The notes beneath the pieces were generated by a model. The model had not been told where the DNA came from and made no database searches. It was given only the letters and a program-made list of their open reading frames with translations. Below are positions 31,960 through 40,048 of a stretch of 57,134 nt of DNA, piece after piece. This DNA is from JB111 sp052093225 (GTDB lineage Bacteria > Actinomycetota > Actinomycetes > Actinomycetales > Actinomycetaceae). The stretch is from contig JBQDDG010000025.1 in assembly GCA_052093225.1 (NCBI GenBank), positions 1 through 57,134 of the forward strand, in the 5' to 3' direction. The position numbers were made by a program, and so were the translations under genes. Each line of letters begins with the position of its first letter. Positions within the stretch are counted from its first letter, which is position 1.

Positions 31960-34674
31960 ATGGCCGACTGGCTGTACCGGGTAGGAGCGTTCGCCACCAG
32001 GCGCGCATGGGCGGTGCTCGGCACCTGGCTCGCGATCCTGCTGGCGGCCGGTGCGGCCTTCATCGCATGGTCCGGCACGCTGACCGGTTCGTTCGAGGTG
32101 CCGGACACGGCGTCCATGGACGTCATCGCCGAGCTCGAGGAGGCCCTGCCCGAGCAGAGCGGGGCGACCGGCACGATCGTCGTGCACAACCCCGACGGGC
32201 CCCTCACCGAGGAGCAGCAGTCCGAGGTGGCCGAACTCGCCGAGGGCGCCCAGGACCTGCCCGACGTCGCCCAGGTCACCGACCCGTTCGCCCTCCAGGC
32301 CCAGCTCGAGGAGCAGGCCGCGCAGACCGAGACGGGGGCCGCCGACCTCGAGGCCGGCCAGGCCGAGATCGACGCCGGGCTCGCCGAGCTCGAGGAGGGC
32401 CAGAGCCGGCTCGACGCCGGGCTCGCGGAGCTCGAGGCCGCCCAGGCCACCCTCGACGAGAACCGCGAGCAGCTCGAGGCGGCCGGCCTGCCCACCACCG
32501 AGGTGGACCAGGGCCAGGCGGAGCTCGACGCCCAGCGCGAGGAGCTCGCCACCCAGCAGCAGGGCATCGACGACGGCCGCGCCGAGCTCGAAGAGGGCCA
32601 GGCCGAGATCGACGCCGGCCGCGAGGAGCTCGAGCTCGGCACCGAGCTGCTCGGCTACGCCGACGGCATCGGCCAGGTCTCCGAGGACGGTTCCACCGCG
32701 CTGGTCACGGTGTCCTTCACCGAGCCCCTCCTCGACCTGCCCGAGGAGTCCAGCCAGGCGGTCGTCGACTACGTCGAGGACTCCGAGATCGAGGGCGCCC
32801 AGCTCCTGCCCTCCGGCGACCTCGCCGTCTCCGTCCCCGAGATCCTCGGCGTGGGGGAGGTCATCGGCGTGCTCGTCGCCGCGGTCGTCCTCGCGGTCGT
32901 CCTCGGGTCCGTCCTCGCGGCCTCGTTCCCCATCGTCACCGCCGTCACCGGCGTCGGCATCGGTTCCCTGGCCGCCCTGTCCTTCTCGGGCGTCATCCAG
33001 ATGGCCTCCGTCACGCCGGTCTTCGGCGTCATGCTGGGCCTCGCCGTCGGCATCGACTACGCCCTGTTCATCATCAACCGGCACCGCAACCAGATGCTCG
33101 ACGGCATGGACACGCGCACGTCGATCGCCCTGGCCACCGGTACGTCAGGCACCGCCGTCGTCTTCGCCGGCTCGACCGTGGTCCTCGCCCTGCTCGCGCT
33201 CAACGTCGTGGGCATCCCGTTCCTCGGGGTGATGGGCACCGTCGGCGCCGTGAGCATCGTCGTCGCGGTGCTCCTCGCCGTGACCGCCGTGCCCGCGCTG
33301 CTCGGCCTCGCCGGCGAACGGATGCTCGGCAGGAAGGGCCGCGGCCGCCGGAGGGCGGCGCTCGCCGGCCGGAGCGCCACCGGCACGGACACCGCCACCA
33401 CGACCGACGTCGACCCGGCCCCGGCGACGGGCGAGGGCCCGAGCGAGGGACGCGCCCCGACGTCGGGCACGGAGGTCCGTCCGATGTCGACCCTGCGGGC
33501 GGTCGCCAGCGTCGTCGCGGGCGTCGTGGCTCTGCTCGTCATCGCCATCCCTGCGCTGGACATGCGCCTCGGCCTGCCCACCGGCGAGAACGAACCGCCG
33601 GAGAGCGCCGCGTACCAGGCGTTCACCATCACCGAGGAGCAGTTCGGCGAGGGACACTCGGGCACGCTGCTCGTCGCCGCCGACCTGCCCGAGGGGCTCG
33701 ACGAGACCGGTCAGCTCGAGGCCCAGGTCCGGGTCGCCGGCGAGCTCGCCGAGCATGACGCCGTCTCCGCGGTCGCGCCCATCGCCGTGTCCGAGGACGG
33801 GCGGCTCGCCGCCTTCCAGGTGGTCCCCGAGGAGGGGCCCAACAGCGAGTCGACGGCGGACCTCGTCCACGACCTGCGGGCCATGCCGCCCGTCGACGGG
33901 GAGATCGAGCTCGGCGTCGCCGGGCAGGCCGCGATCAACATCGACATCTCCGAGGAGCTCGCGGGCGCACTCCCGCTCTACCTCTCGGTGGTCGTCGGGC
34001 TGTCGTACCTCATCATGATGACGGTCTTCCGCTCGCTGCTCGTGCCGCTCGTCGCGACCGCCGGCTTCGTGCTCTCGCTCGTCGCGACCTACGGCGTCGT
34101 CACGGCCGTCTTCCAGTGGGGCTGGTTCGCCGACCTCATCGGGGTCCACGCCACCGGGCCGCTCCTCAGCTTCCTGCCGATCATCCTGGTCGGCGTGCTG
34201 TTCGGCCTGGCGATGGACTACCAGCTGTTCCTCACCACCGGGATGCGCGAGGCGTACGCGCACGGCTCACCGGCCAGGCTCGCGGTGGCCGAGGGCTTCC
34301 GCGCGGGGCGCCGGGTCGTCACGGCCGCGGCACTCATCATGATCGCCGTGTTCGCGGGCTTCATCAGCTCCGACTCCTCGATGATCAAGTCCTTCGGCGT
34401 GGGGCTCTCGGTCGGCATCCTCCTCGACGCCTTCGTCGTGCGGATGCTGCTCGTCCCCGCGGCCATGCACCTGCTCGGCCGCTCCGCCTGGTGGCTGCCG
34501 CGCTGGCTGGACAAGATCCTGCCGAACGTCGACGTCGAGGGTGAGGCGCTCACCGAGCGCGTCGCCGCCTCGGCCGCCGCCGGGGGCCCCGACACCCGGC
34601 GGACGGGCGCGGAGAAGAAGGCGGTCGAGGCCGGTACGAGCGACTCGGCCGCCACGGCCGACGCCGACAGGTAG
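31960..34674 (+). CDS. MMPL-family RND-type exporter
   Basis: A 904-residue transporter with the 1+5+1+5 membrane topology of MMPL proteins. TM1 is WAVLGTWLAILLAAGAAFIAW, and each half has a proton-relay helix region, GLAVGIDYALFIINRHR and FGLAMDYQLFLTTGMRE. The first periplasmic loop holds a coiled coil of about 110 residues built from L-E-x-G/A-Q-A-E-I-D-A-G repeats (roughly residues 120-230), like the alpha-helical hairpins of YhgE-type proteins. Expected role: proton-driven export of lipids or drugs. A GGGAG/AGGGA site precedes ATG 31960. Control is by the divergent TetR. Confidence 0.92.
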   Translation: MADWLYRVGAFATRRAWAVLGTWLAILLAAGAAFIAWSGTLTGSFEVPDTASMDVIAELEEALPEQSGATGTIVVHNPDGPLTEEQQSEVAELAEGAQDLPDVAQVTDPFALQAQLEEQAAQTETGAADLEAGQAEIDAGLAELEEGQSRLDAGLAELEAAQATLDENREQLEAAGLPTTEVDQGQAELDAQREELATQQQGIDDGRAELEEGQAEIDAGREELELGTELLGYADGIGQVSEDGSTALVTVSFTEPLLDLPEESSQAVVDYVEDSEIEGAQLLPSGDLAVSVPEILGVGEVIGVLVAAVVLAVVLGSVLAASFPIVTAVTGVGIGSLAALSFSGVIQMASVTPVFGVMLGLAVGIDYALFIINRHRNQMLDGMDTRTSIALATGTSGTAVVFAGSTVVLALLALNVVGIPFLGVMGTVGAVSIVVAVLLAVTAVPALLGLAGERMLGRKGRGRRRAALAGRSATGTDTATTTDVDPAPATGEGPSEGRAPTSGTEVRPMSTLRAVASVVAGVVALLVIAIPALDMRLGLPTGENEPPESAAYQAFTITEEQFGEGHSGTLLVAADLPEGLDETGQLEAQVRVAGELAEHDAVSAVAPIAVSEDGRLAAFQVVPEEGPNSESTADLVHDLRAMPPVDGEIELGVAGQAAINIDISEELAGALPLYLSVVVGLSYLIMMTVFRSLLVPLVATAGFVLSLVATYGVVTAVFQWGWFADLIGVHATGPLLSFLPIILVGVLFGLAMDYQLFLTTGMREAYAHGSPARLAVAEGFRAGRRVVTAAALIMIAVFAGFISSDSSMIKSFGVGLSVGILLDAFVVRMLLVPAAMHLLGRSAWWLPRWLDKILPNVDVEGEALTERVAASAAAGGPDTRRTGAEKKAVEAGTSDSAATADADR

Positions 34675-34754
34675 CGGCGAGAGCGACCCTGCAGGCACGG
34701 CCGACGCCGACACGTCGGGACGGACGGGTGCCAGACACGCAGGGACAGACGGGT

Positions 34755-34800
34755 GCCGGTGGCCGGTGACCGGCCCACGGGTCGATCACCGGCCACCGGC
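34755..34800. terminator. 15-bp hairpin between mmpL and the SnoaL-like gene
   Basis: GCCGGTGGCCGGTGA (34755-34769) pairs perfectly with 34786-34800 over a 16-nt loop. It stands between convergent stops at 34674 and 34809 and should terminate from both sides. Upstream of it, 34675-34754 holds a partial duplication of the mmpL 3' end (CACGGCCGACGCCGACA). Confidence 0.75.
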
Positions 34801-34808
34801 CTGTCGTC

Positions 34809-35249
34809 TCAGGCGGTGGGCTCGTCCGCGTCGTCGTCCTCGTCGAGGCCGATCATCATGCCCGTCTCGAGGTCGACCGGCACCGAGGTGTGCTCGTGGA
34901 CGATCACCCAGCCGTCGGCGTCGTGGCGCAGGACGGCGGAGTAGCGGTTCCAGATCTCGCCCGCCTCCTCGCCGGTCATGTAGAAGCGCACGAGCCCGTG
35001 CACGGCGGCGAGGTCCTCGGCCTCGAGGACGGTGACGTCGCCGAGCTCGGCACCGCCGTCCGTGCCCTGGCCGCCGAGCCACTCGGTGACGTGCTCGCGC
35101 CACTCGGCCCTGCCGTCGAACGGCAGCGGGGCGAACGCGTCGAGCACCACCGTGTCCTCGGCGTAGCAGGACAGCAGGGCCTCGACGTCGCCGGCGGTGA
35201 CGGCGTCGACGTACGCGGTGAGAAGGTCGGTCGGGGTGGCGTGGCCCAT
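34809..35249 (-). CDS. SnoaL-like / NTF2-fold protein
   Basis: A 146-residue protein with the cone-shaped NTF2 fold signature: TDLLTAYVDAVTAGDVEALLSCYAEDTVVLDAFAP at the start, then alternating strands FYMTGEEAGEIWNRYSAVLRHDADGWVIVHEHTS. The family includes polyketide cyclases, ketosteroid-isomerase-like enzymes and many stress proteins, so no reaction is assigned. The C-terminus is acidic (GLDEDDDADEPTA). GAAGGGAA precedes ATG 35249. Confidence 0.8.
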   Translation of the reverse strand: MGHATPTDLLTAYVDAVTAGDVEALLSCYAEDTVVLDAFAPLPFDGRAEWREHVTEWLGGQGTDGGAELGDVTVLEAEDLAAVHGLVRFYMTGEEAGEIWNRYSAVLRHDADGWVIVHEHTSVPVDLETGMMIGLDEDDDADEPTA

Positions 35250-35318
35250 GACGGGTTCCCTTCGTCGGGTCGCGACGACCGGTGCCGCCGCTGCGGTTCC
35301 GAGGCTAGGGGCTGTGCG

Positions 35319-36194
35319 TCACGCGCCGGGGGACGAGCGGGGGCCTGCCTGCTCGACCACGCCCGGCACCTCGACGCGCAGCCACGCCTCGAGGGCGTCG
35401 ACGAGCGCGGTGACCGCGCCGACGACGGCGGCCGGCTCGGCCGCCGACCGGAGCACCGCCGTCGTGCGTTCGGTGAATCCCTCCGGGAGCGAGGCGCACA
35501 GCTCGGGCACGAGCGTGCCGAGCCGCTTCTCGCCGGGGTGCGGCTGCCGGTTGGCCGCGAGCACGACGTCGTGGACCACCGCGAGCAGCGCGGCGACCCG
35601 GTGGTTGAGCGCGACGAGATCCTCTCGCGCCGCGGCGGTCCCGACCTGCGCCGGCAGGGCGGTCAGGGTGCCGCGCAGCAGCGGCCACCCGTGGGCGACG
35701 ACGGCGGTGCGCAGCTCCTCGGGGTACTCCGCGGAGGCGCGCTCACGCGCGCGGGCCACCCACCCGCCGTCGTCGGCGACGGGCAGCCAGTGCCGGACGG
35801 TGTACCAGTGCGCGGTCGTGTACCCGATCGAGGGCTCGTGCCGGTCGAGGACGGCGGCCAGCCGGTCCTCGACCCACCCGGCGTCCCAGAACATCACGTC
35901 GAGCTCCACGCCGGAGACGTGCGTGAAGTAGTCGGTGGTGTCCCAGTAGCGCTGGTCGAGGTCGAGCCGGCGCGCGCCCCCGAGGGCCTCGACCACGGCG
36001 CGACGTGCCGCGACGGGGGGTGGACCGCCGTCGGAGACGACGTAGAGGTCGATGTCCGAACGGGCGTCCTCGCGGCCCGTGGCGAGCGACCCGCCGGCCG
36101 CGACCCCGACCACCCCCGGCAGCGCCGCGTAGGCGCGGGCCGCCGCGAGGACGAGCCGCGTCGTCGGGCTCAGCCCCTGCGGCTCCTCGCTCAC
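35319..36194 (-). CDS. Nucleotidyltransferase-domain protein
   Basis: A 291-residue protein of the DNA polymerase beta-like nucleotidyltransferase superfamily. GGSLATGREDARSDIDLYVVSD (residues 34-55) gives the G-S and D-x-D metal-binding motif; the third carboxylate may be in ELDVMFWD. A helical C-terminal half follows, as in aminoglycoside adenylyltransferases and minimal nucleotidyltransferases. The target is unknown. Its GTG start overlaps the stop of the threonine deaminase gene by 4 nt (GTGA), so translation is coupled, an odd partnership with no obvious metabolic link. Confidence 0.8.
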   Translation of the reverse strand: MSEEPQGLSPTTRLVLAAARAYAALPGVVGVAAGGSLATGREDARSDIDLYVVSDGGPPPVAARRAVVEALGGARRLDLDQRYWDTTDYFTHVSGVELDVMFWDAGWVEDRLAAVLDRHEPSIGYTTAHWYTVRHWLPVADDGGWVARARERASAEYPEELRTAVVAHGWPLLRGTLTALPAQVGTAAAREDLVALNHRVAALLAVVHDVVLAANRQPHPGEKRLGTLVPELCASLPEGFTERTTAVLRSAAEPAAVVGAVTALVDALEAWLRVEVPGVVEQAGPRSSPGA

Positions 36195-37450
36195 AGCAGC
36201 ATCTCGAGGACGCCGGAGCCGGGCGACAGCCGCTCCGAACGGATCGGGGAGCGCGCCATGCGCTCCTCGAGCGCCGCGAGGTCCGCGGCGCGGGCGAGGT
36301 CGATGCCGACGAGCGCCGGCCCGGTCTCGCGGTTGTTCTTCTTCGTGTACTCGAAGTGGATGATGTCCTCGTCGGCACCGATCGTGTCCTCGAGGAAGCC
36401 GCGCAGCGCGCCCGGCTCCTGGGGGAAGGTGACGAGGAAGTAGTGGCGCAGGCCCTCGTGGATCGCCGAGCGCTCGACGATCTCGGCGTAGCGCGAGACG
36501 TCGTTGTTCCCGCCCGAGACGAGGCAGACGGCCGGCCCCTCCCGGTCGACGTCGACGATGCCGGCGGCGACGGCGGCCGTCGCGAGGGCGCCCGCGGGCT
36601 CGGCGATGATGCCGTCCGTCTGGTACATCGCGAGCATCTCGGTGCACACGGCGCCGGCCGGCACGGAGACCACCTCGTCGACGAGGTCCCGCACGATCTC
36701 GTAGGTCAGCGCGCCCGCCCTGGCGACGGCGGCGCCGTCGACGAACGCGTCGACCGTCTCGAGCCGCACCGGTCCGCCCGCCGCGAGGGCCGCCTGCATC
36801 GAGGCCGCCCCCTCGGGCTCGACGCCGATGATCCGCACCCCGGGCGCGCGGTTGCGCAGCGCGATCGCGACGCCGGACAGGAGCCCGCCGCCGCCCACCG
36901 GCACCACGACGACGCCCGGCTTCTGCCCGCGCTCCGCCATCTGCTCGGCGATCTCCACGCCGACGCTGCCCTGGCCGGCCACCGTGAGCGGGTGGTCGAA
37001 GGGGCGCACGTAGGTCAGGCCCTGCTCCTCGACGAGCCGGCGGGCGTGCTCGTCGGCGTCCTCGAACGGCCCGTCGACGACGACGGTGGTCACCCAGCGG
37101 CCGCCGATCTCGGCGATCCGTGCGCGCTTCTGACGTGGCGTGGTCCCCGGCAGCACGACGGTGCCGTGGATGGACAGCCGCGAGCACGCCAGCGCGACGC
37201 CCTGCGCGTGGTTGCCGGCCGAGGCACAGACGACGCCCGCGGCACGCTCCGCCTCGTCCAGCGAGGCCATCACCGTGTACGCGCCGCGCACCTTGTACGA
37301 GCGCGTGAGCTGGAGGTCCTCCCGCTTGACGAGCACCTTGTGGTCGACGAGCTCCGAGAGCCGGGCGTCCGTCTCCAGCGGGGTGCGCCGGACGACGGAC
37401 CGCAGCAGGTGCGCGGCCCGGCTGACGTCGGTGGCGGTGGGTGCGTGCAT
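36191..37450 (-). CDS. ilvA: Threonine ammonia-lyase (biosynthetic threonine deaminase)
   Basis: A 419-residue PLP enzyme converting threonine to 2-oxobutyrate, the first step to isoleucine. Lys53 in RSYKVRGAY forms the Schiff base, PVGGGGLLSGVA binds the phosphate, and SAGNHAQGVALA is the substrate loop. One ACT-like domain ends the protein (HYFLVTFPQEPGALRGFLEDTIG), matching the short IlvA form. ATG 37450 is preceded by a weak CACGAT box at 37457-37462 with 6-nt spacing. The downstream nucleotidyltransferase overlaps it. Confidence 0.93.
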   Translation of the reverse strand: MHAPTATDVSRAAHLLRSVVRRTPLETDARLSELVDHKVLVKREDLQLTRSYKVRGAYTVMASLDEAERAAGVVCASAGNHAQGVALACSRLSIHGTVVLPGTTPRQKRARIAEIGGRWVTTVVVDGPFEDADEHARRLVEEQGLTYVRPFDHPLTVAGQGSVGVEIAEQMAERGQKPGVVVVPVGGGGLLSGVAIALRNRAPGVRIIGVEPEGAASMQAALAAGGPVRLETVDAFVDGAAVARAGALTYEIVRDLVDEVVSVPAGAVCTEMLAMYQTDGIIAEPAGALATAAVAAGIVDVDREGPAVCLVSGGNNDVSRYAEIVERSAIHEGLRHYFLVTFPQEPGALRGFLEDTIGADEDIIHFEYTKKNNRETGPALVGIDLARAADLAALEERMARSPIRSERLSPGSGVLEMLL

Positions 37451-37607
37451 CCACCCATCGTGGCACCGGGGCCCGCCCGGCGCGCGGCCGTCCGACGACG
37501 GCGTGAGGGGCACCAGGGCGCGGCCGGGTCCGGCGGGCGCCAGGACCGCAACGGGCCCGGCGGGGAGGACGGCTGGGTGGCTCGTGGCCCGGCCGAGCGG
37601 CCCGGCG

Positions 37608-38414
37608 TCAGTCCTCGGTCTGCCCGTCGGTGCCGCGGTCGCGGCGCGCGACGAACCAGATCACTGTGCCGGCGATGACCACGAGGGCGATGCCGCCGAT
37701 GATCCAGGGGGTCGCGCCCGAGCCGGACCCGTCCTCGTCCTCCGCTGTGGTGTCGGCGGCCGTGTCCTCCGCCGCCTCGTCGCCCGCCGAGTCGCTGCCG
37801 GAGCCCTCGCCGGGGGCGGCGGTGTCGGCGCCACCGTTCGTCGCGCCCTCGTCGGCCGCACCGTCGTCGGTCGCGCCGTCCGAGCCGTCGGCGTCCGCGT
37901 CGTCATCCTCCGCGCCCGTGGCGCCTCCCGCCGCGTCGTCGCCCGAGGTGCCGGCCCCGGTGTCGGAGGTTGTCTCGTCCTCGCTGGGCGTCTCGTCCCC
38001 GGAGGTGGCGGCATCCACGGTGAAGGGGGTCTCGCCCTCGATCCGGTGCCCGTCCGAGGAGATCACCGACCACACGAGGGTCTGCTCGCCGTCGACCTCG
38101 GGGAGCTCCCAGATGGCGTCCCGGCCGTCGTAGGTGGGCTCCTCGAGCTCGGTCTCCGTGCCGTCGGCGTCCTGGAGCACGGCGATCGCTCCGCTCGGCG
38201 TCAGCTCGGCCGAGAAGGTGAGGACGGCCTCCGTGGGCGCCTCCTCGAGCGTGGCGCCCTCGGCCGGGTCGGACGAGATGAGGGTGTCGTGCGCGAGCGC
38301 GGGGCTCGCGGTCAGCGCGAGCGCCAGAGCGGCCAGCAGGGCGACGACCGCCGACCGGAGTCGCCCGCGGTGGCGGGCCGAGGTACGAACCGGCGTGGCG
38401 ACGGCGTGCGACAT
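37608..38414 (-). CDS. CopC-domain copper resistance-like protein with C-terminal anchor
   Basis: A 268-residue exported protein. The signal peptide (VVALLAALALALTASPALA) ends right before His, giving a mature N-terminus HDTLISSDPAEGATL. CopC proteins typically use that first His to bind Cu(II). The CopC beta domain runs to about residue 130 (VWSVISSDGHRIEGETPFTV). Then comes a 100-residue linker of Asp/Glu/Gly/Ala/Thr, and a final membrane helix (WIIGGIALVVIAGTVIWFV). It probably binds copper at the outer membrane face. AAGGA precedes ATG 38414. The dedicated copper operon lies 8 kb away. Confidence 0.87.
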   Translation of the reverse strand: MSHAVATPVRTSARHRGRLRSAVVALLAALALALTASPALAHDTLISSDPAEGATLEEAPTEAVLTFSAELTPSGAIAVLQDADGTETELEEPTYDGRDAIWELPEVDGEQTLVWSVISSDGHRIEGETPFTVDAATSGDETPSEDETTSDTGAGTSGDDAAGGATGAEDDDADADGSDGATDDGAADEGATNGGADTAAPGEGSGSDSAGDEAAEDTAADTTAEDEDGSGSGATPWIIGGIALVVIAGTVIWFVARRDRGTDGQTED

Positions 38415-38482
38415 CTGGGGGTCCTTCCTGGTGGCGGACCGGGTACGTCCCCGGTGCCCGACCACCATAGGCCGGGCCCGGA

Positions 38483-40048
38483 TCAGTCGCGGGGGCCGAC
38501 GAGGGCTGCCACCGCGTACCCGTCCTCGTTCTGGACGGTGGTGAAGTCCCAGCCCGGGAAGGTCCGCTCGGCGACGACCTCGACGTCGTGGTCGCCGCCC
38601 TCGCGCCGCCAGGTGTCGAGGACCACGGCGTCGGGCACGGGGTTGCCCTCGTTCCCGATCCAGTGGACCCGGGTGGTCGGCACGAGCTGGGCGAGCAGGA
38701 AGATGTCGGCGACGACGATCGGCTCGTCGCCCTCGCGCGGGGTGACCGCGCCGGCCGCCGCGACGGCGTCGTGGGCGGCCTCGTTCCGCGTGCTCGGCTC
38801 GGGCAGGCCGTCCCGGAAGGTCGTCACCAGCGGGAGGGAGGGGGTGAGGGCGAGCGTGGCGGACAGCGAGGCGCCGACGGCGACCCACGTCCAGGTCCGG
38901 TCGTCGCGCGGCCGGTCTGCGGTCGGCCGGTCGTCGCGGGTCCGTTCGACGTGGGGAGGGTCGTCGTGGTGCCGGTGGTCGTGGGGTGCCTCGTCGTGGT
39001 GCCGGTCGTCTCCCCGACGGCGCCGGACGGCGTCGACGAGCGCGGCGGCGGCCACCGGCATGAGGATCGCCGAGTAGTGCCACTCCCAGCCCCAGTAGTA
39101 GGGGACGTTGCCGACGAACCGCCACGCCAGCGTCGGGAGGGCGAGCCACATGAGCGGCGAGCGGAGTCCGATGACGCCGGCCGTGAGCGCGAGCAGCACG
39201 AGGGTGACGATCTTGACGGGCGGCCACAGGACGGTGACGGCCGTGGCGAACCAGTCGGCGTGCTCCTCGCCGATGCGGTCCACGTAGTCGTAGGCGCCGC
39301 CGGGGTTGAGCGCGGGCAGGATGACGACGACGGCGAGGAAGAGCCAGACGATGCCCCACAGCGTGAGGCAGGCGCCGATCCGCCCGGCCCGCGTGCGGAG
39401 TGCGCCGCCGAGGCGCTCCGGCCACGTCCCGGGCGCGGGCAGTGCGCGCCAGACCATCACCAGCCCGAGCGCCGCCACGGTCAGGCCGAGGTCCTCCTTG
39501 ACGAGGACGAGCGGCGCCGCCCAGAGCGCGGACGCGAGCGCTCGGTGCCGCAGGAACGCGGCGAGGGAGAACGCGAGGAGCGGGACGCCGAACGCGATCT
39601 CGTGGAACTGCGCGAGCACGGCCCCCTGCAGGCCCCAGGAGAACGCGTAGCCCACCCCGAGCACCGTGCCCGCGGCGCGGCCGAGCAGCTGCCGGGCGAC
39701 CGACGTGACCGGCTGCGCGGAGAGGGCGAGCAGGACGGCCTGGGCGACGAGCAGCGTCCAGCCCGAGGGGTGCAGCCGGTACAGCGGGCCGAGCGCCACG
39801 AGGATCGGGTGGAAGTGGTCGCCGAGCAGGTTGAACCCGTGCCCCTTGATGTCGACGACGGGCGGGCCGCCGTCGCTGTAGGCCCGCGCGAGCTGGGTGA
39901 AGATCCCCAGGTCCCACGACGGCGTCGCGACGTCCCGCCAGGCCGGCCACGCCAGCGCGACGTACGCGGCGGCTGCAGCCACGACCACCAGCCAGGGGAC
40001 GACCAGGTCGCCGACGCGGCGGGTCCCGGGACGCGCCCCGTCCCTCAC
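38483..40048 (-). CDS. DUF2079 polytopic membrane protein
   Basis: A 521-residue integral membrane protein of the DUF2079 type, with about ten hydrophobic segments and the conserved GIFTQLARAYSDGGPPVVDIKG ... NLLGDHFHPIL and QFHEIAFGVPLLAF motifs. These resemble mannosyltransferase (GT-C) folds with an early acidic loop, so a lipid-linked sugar transferase is possible but unproven. An unusual cytosolic loop of about 45 residues is almost only Arg, Asp, His and Pro (DDRHHDEAPHDHRHHDDPPH). The GTG start overlaps the preceding stop as GTGA, tying it to the flippase fusion gene. Confidence 0.82.
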   Translation of the reverse strand: MRDGARPGTRRVGDLVVPWLVVVAAAAAYVALAWPAWRDVATPSWDLGIFTQLARAYSDGGPPVVDIKGHGFNLLGDHFHPILVALGPLYRLHPSGWTLLVAQAVLLALSAQPVTSVARQLLGRAAGTVLGVGYAFSWGLQGAVLAQFHEIAFGVPLLAFSLAAFLRHRALASALWAAPLVLVKEDLGLTVAALGLVMVWRALPAPGTWPERLGGALRTRAGRIGACLTLWGIVWLFLAVVVILPALNPGGAYDYVDRIGEEHADWFATAVTVLWPPVKIVTLVLLALTAGVIGLRSPLMWLALPTLAWRFVGNVPYYWGWEWHYSAILMPVAAAALVDAVRRRRGDDRHHDEAPHDHRHHDDPPHVERTRDDRPTADRPRDDRTWTWVAVGASLSATLALTPSLPLVTTFRDGLPEPSTRNEAAHDAVAAAGAVTPREGDEPIVVADIFLLAQLVPTTRVHWIGNEGNPVPDAVVLDTWRREGGDHDVEVVAERTFPGWDFTTVQNEDGYAVAALVGPRD

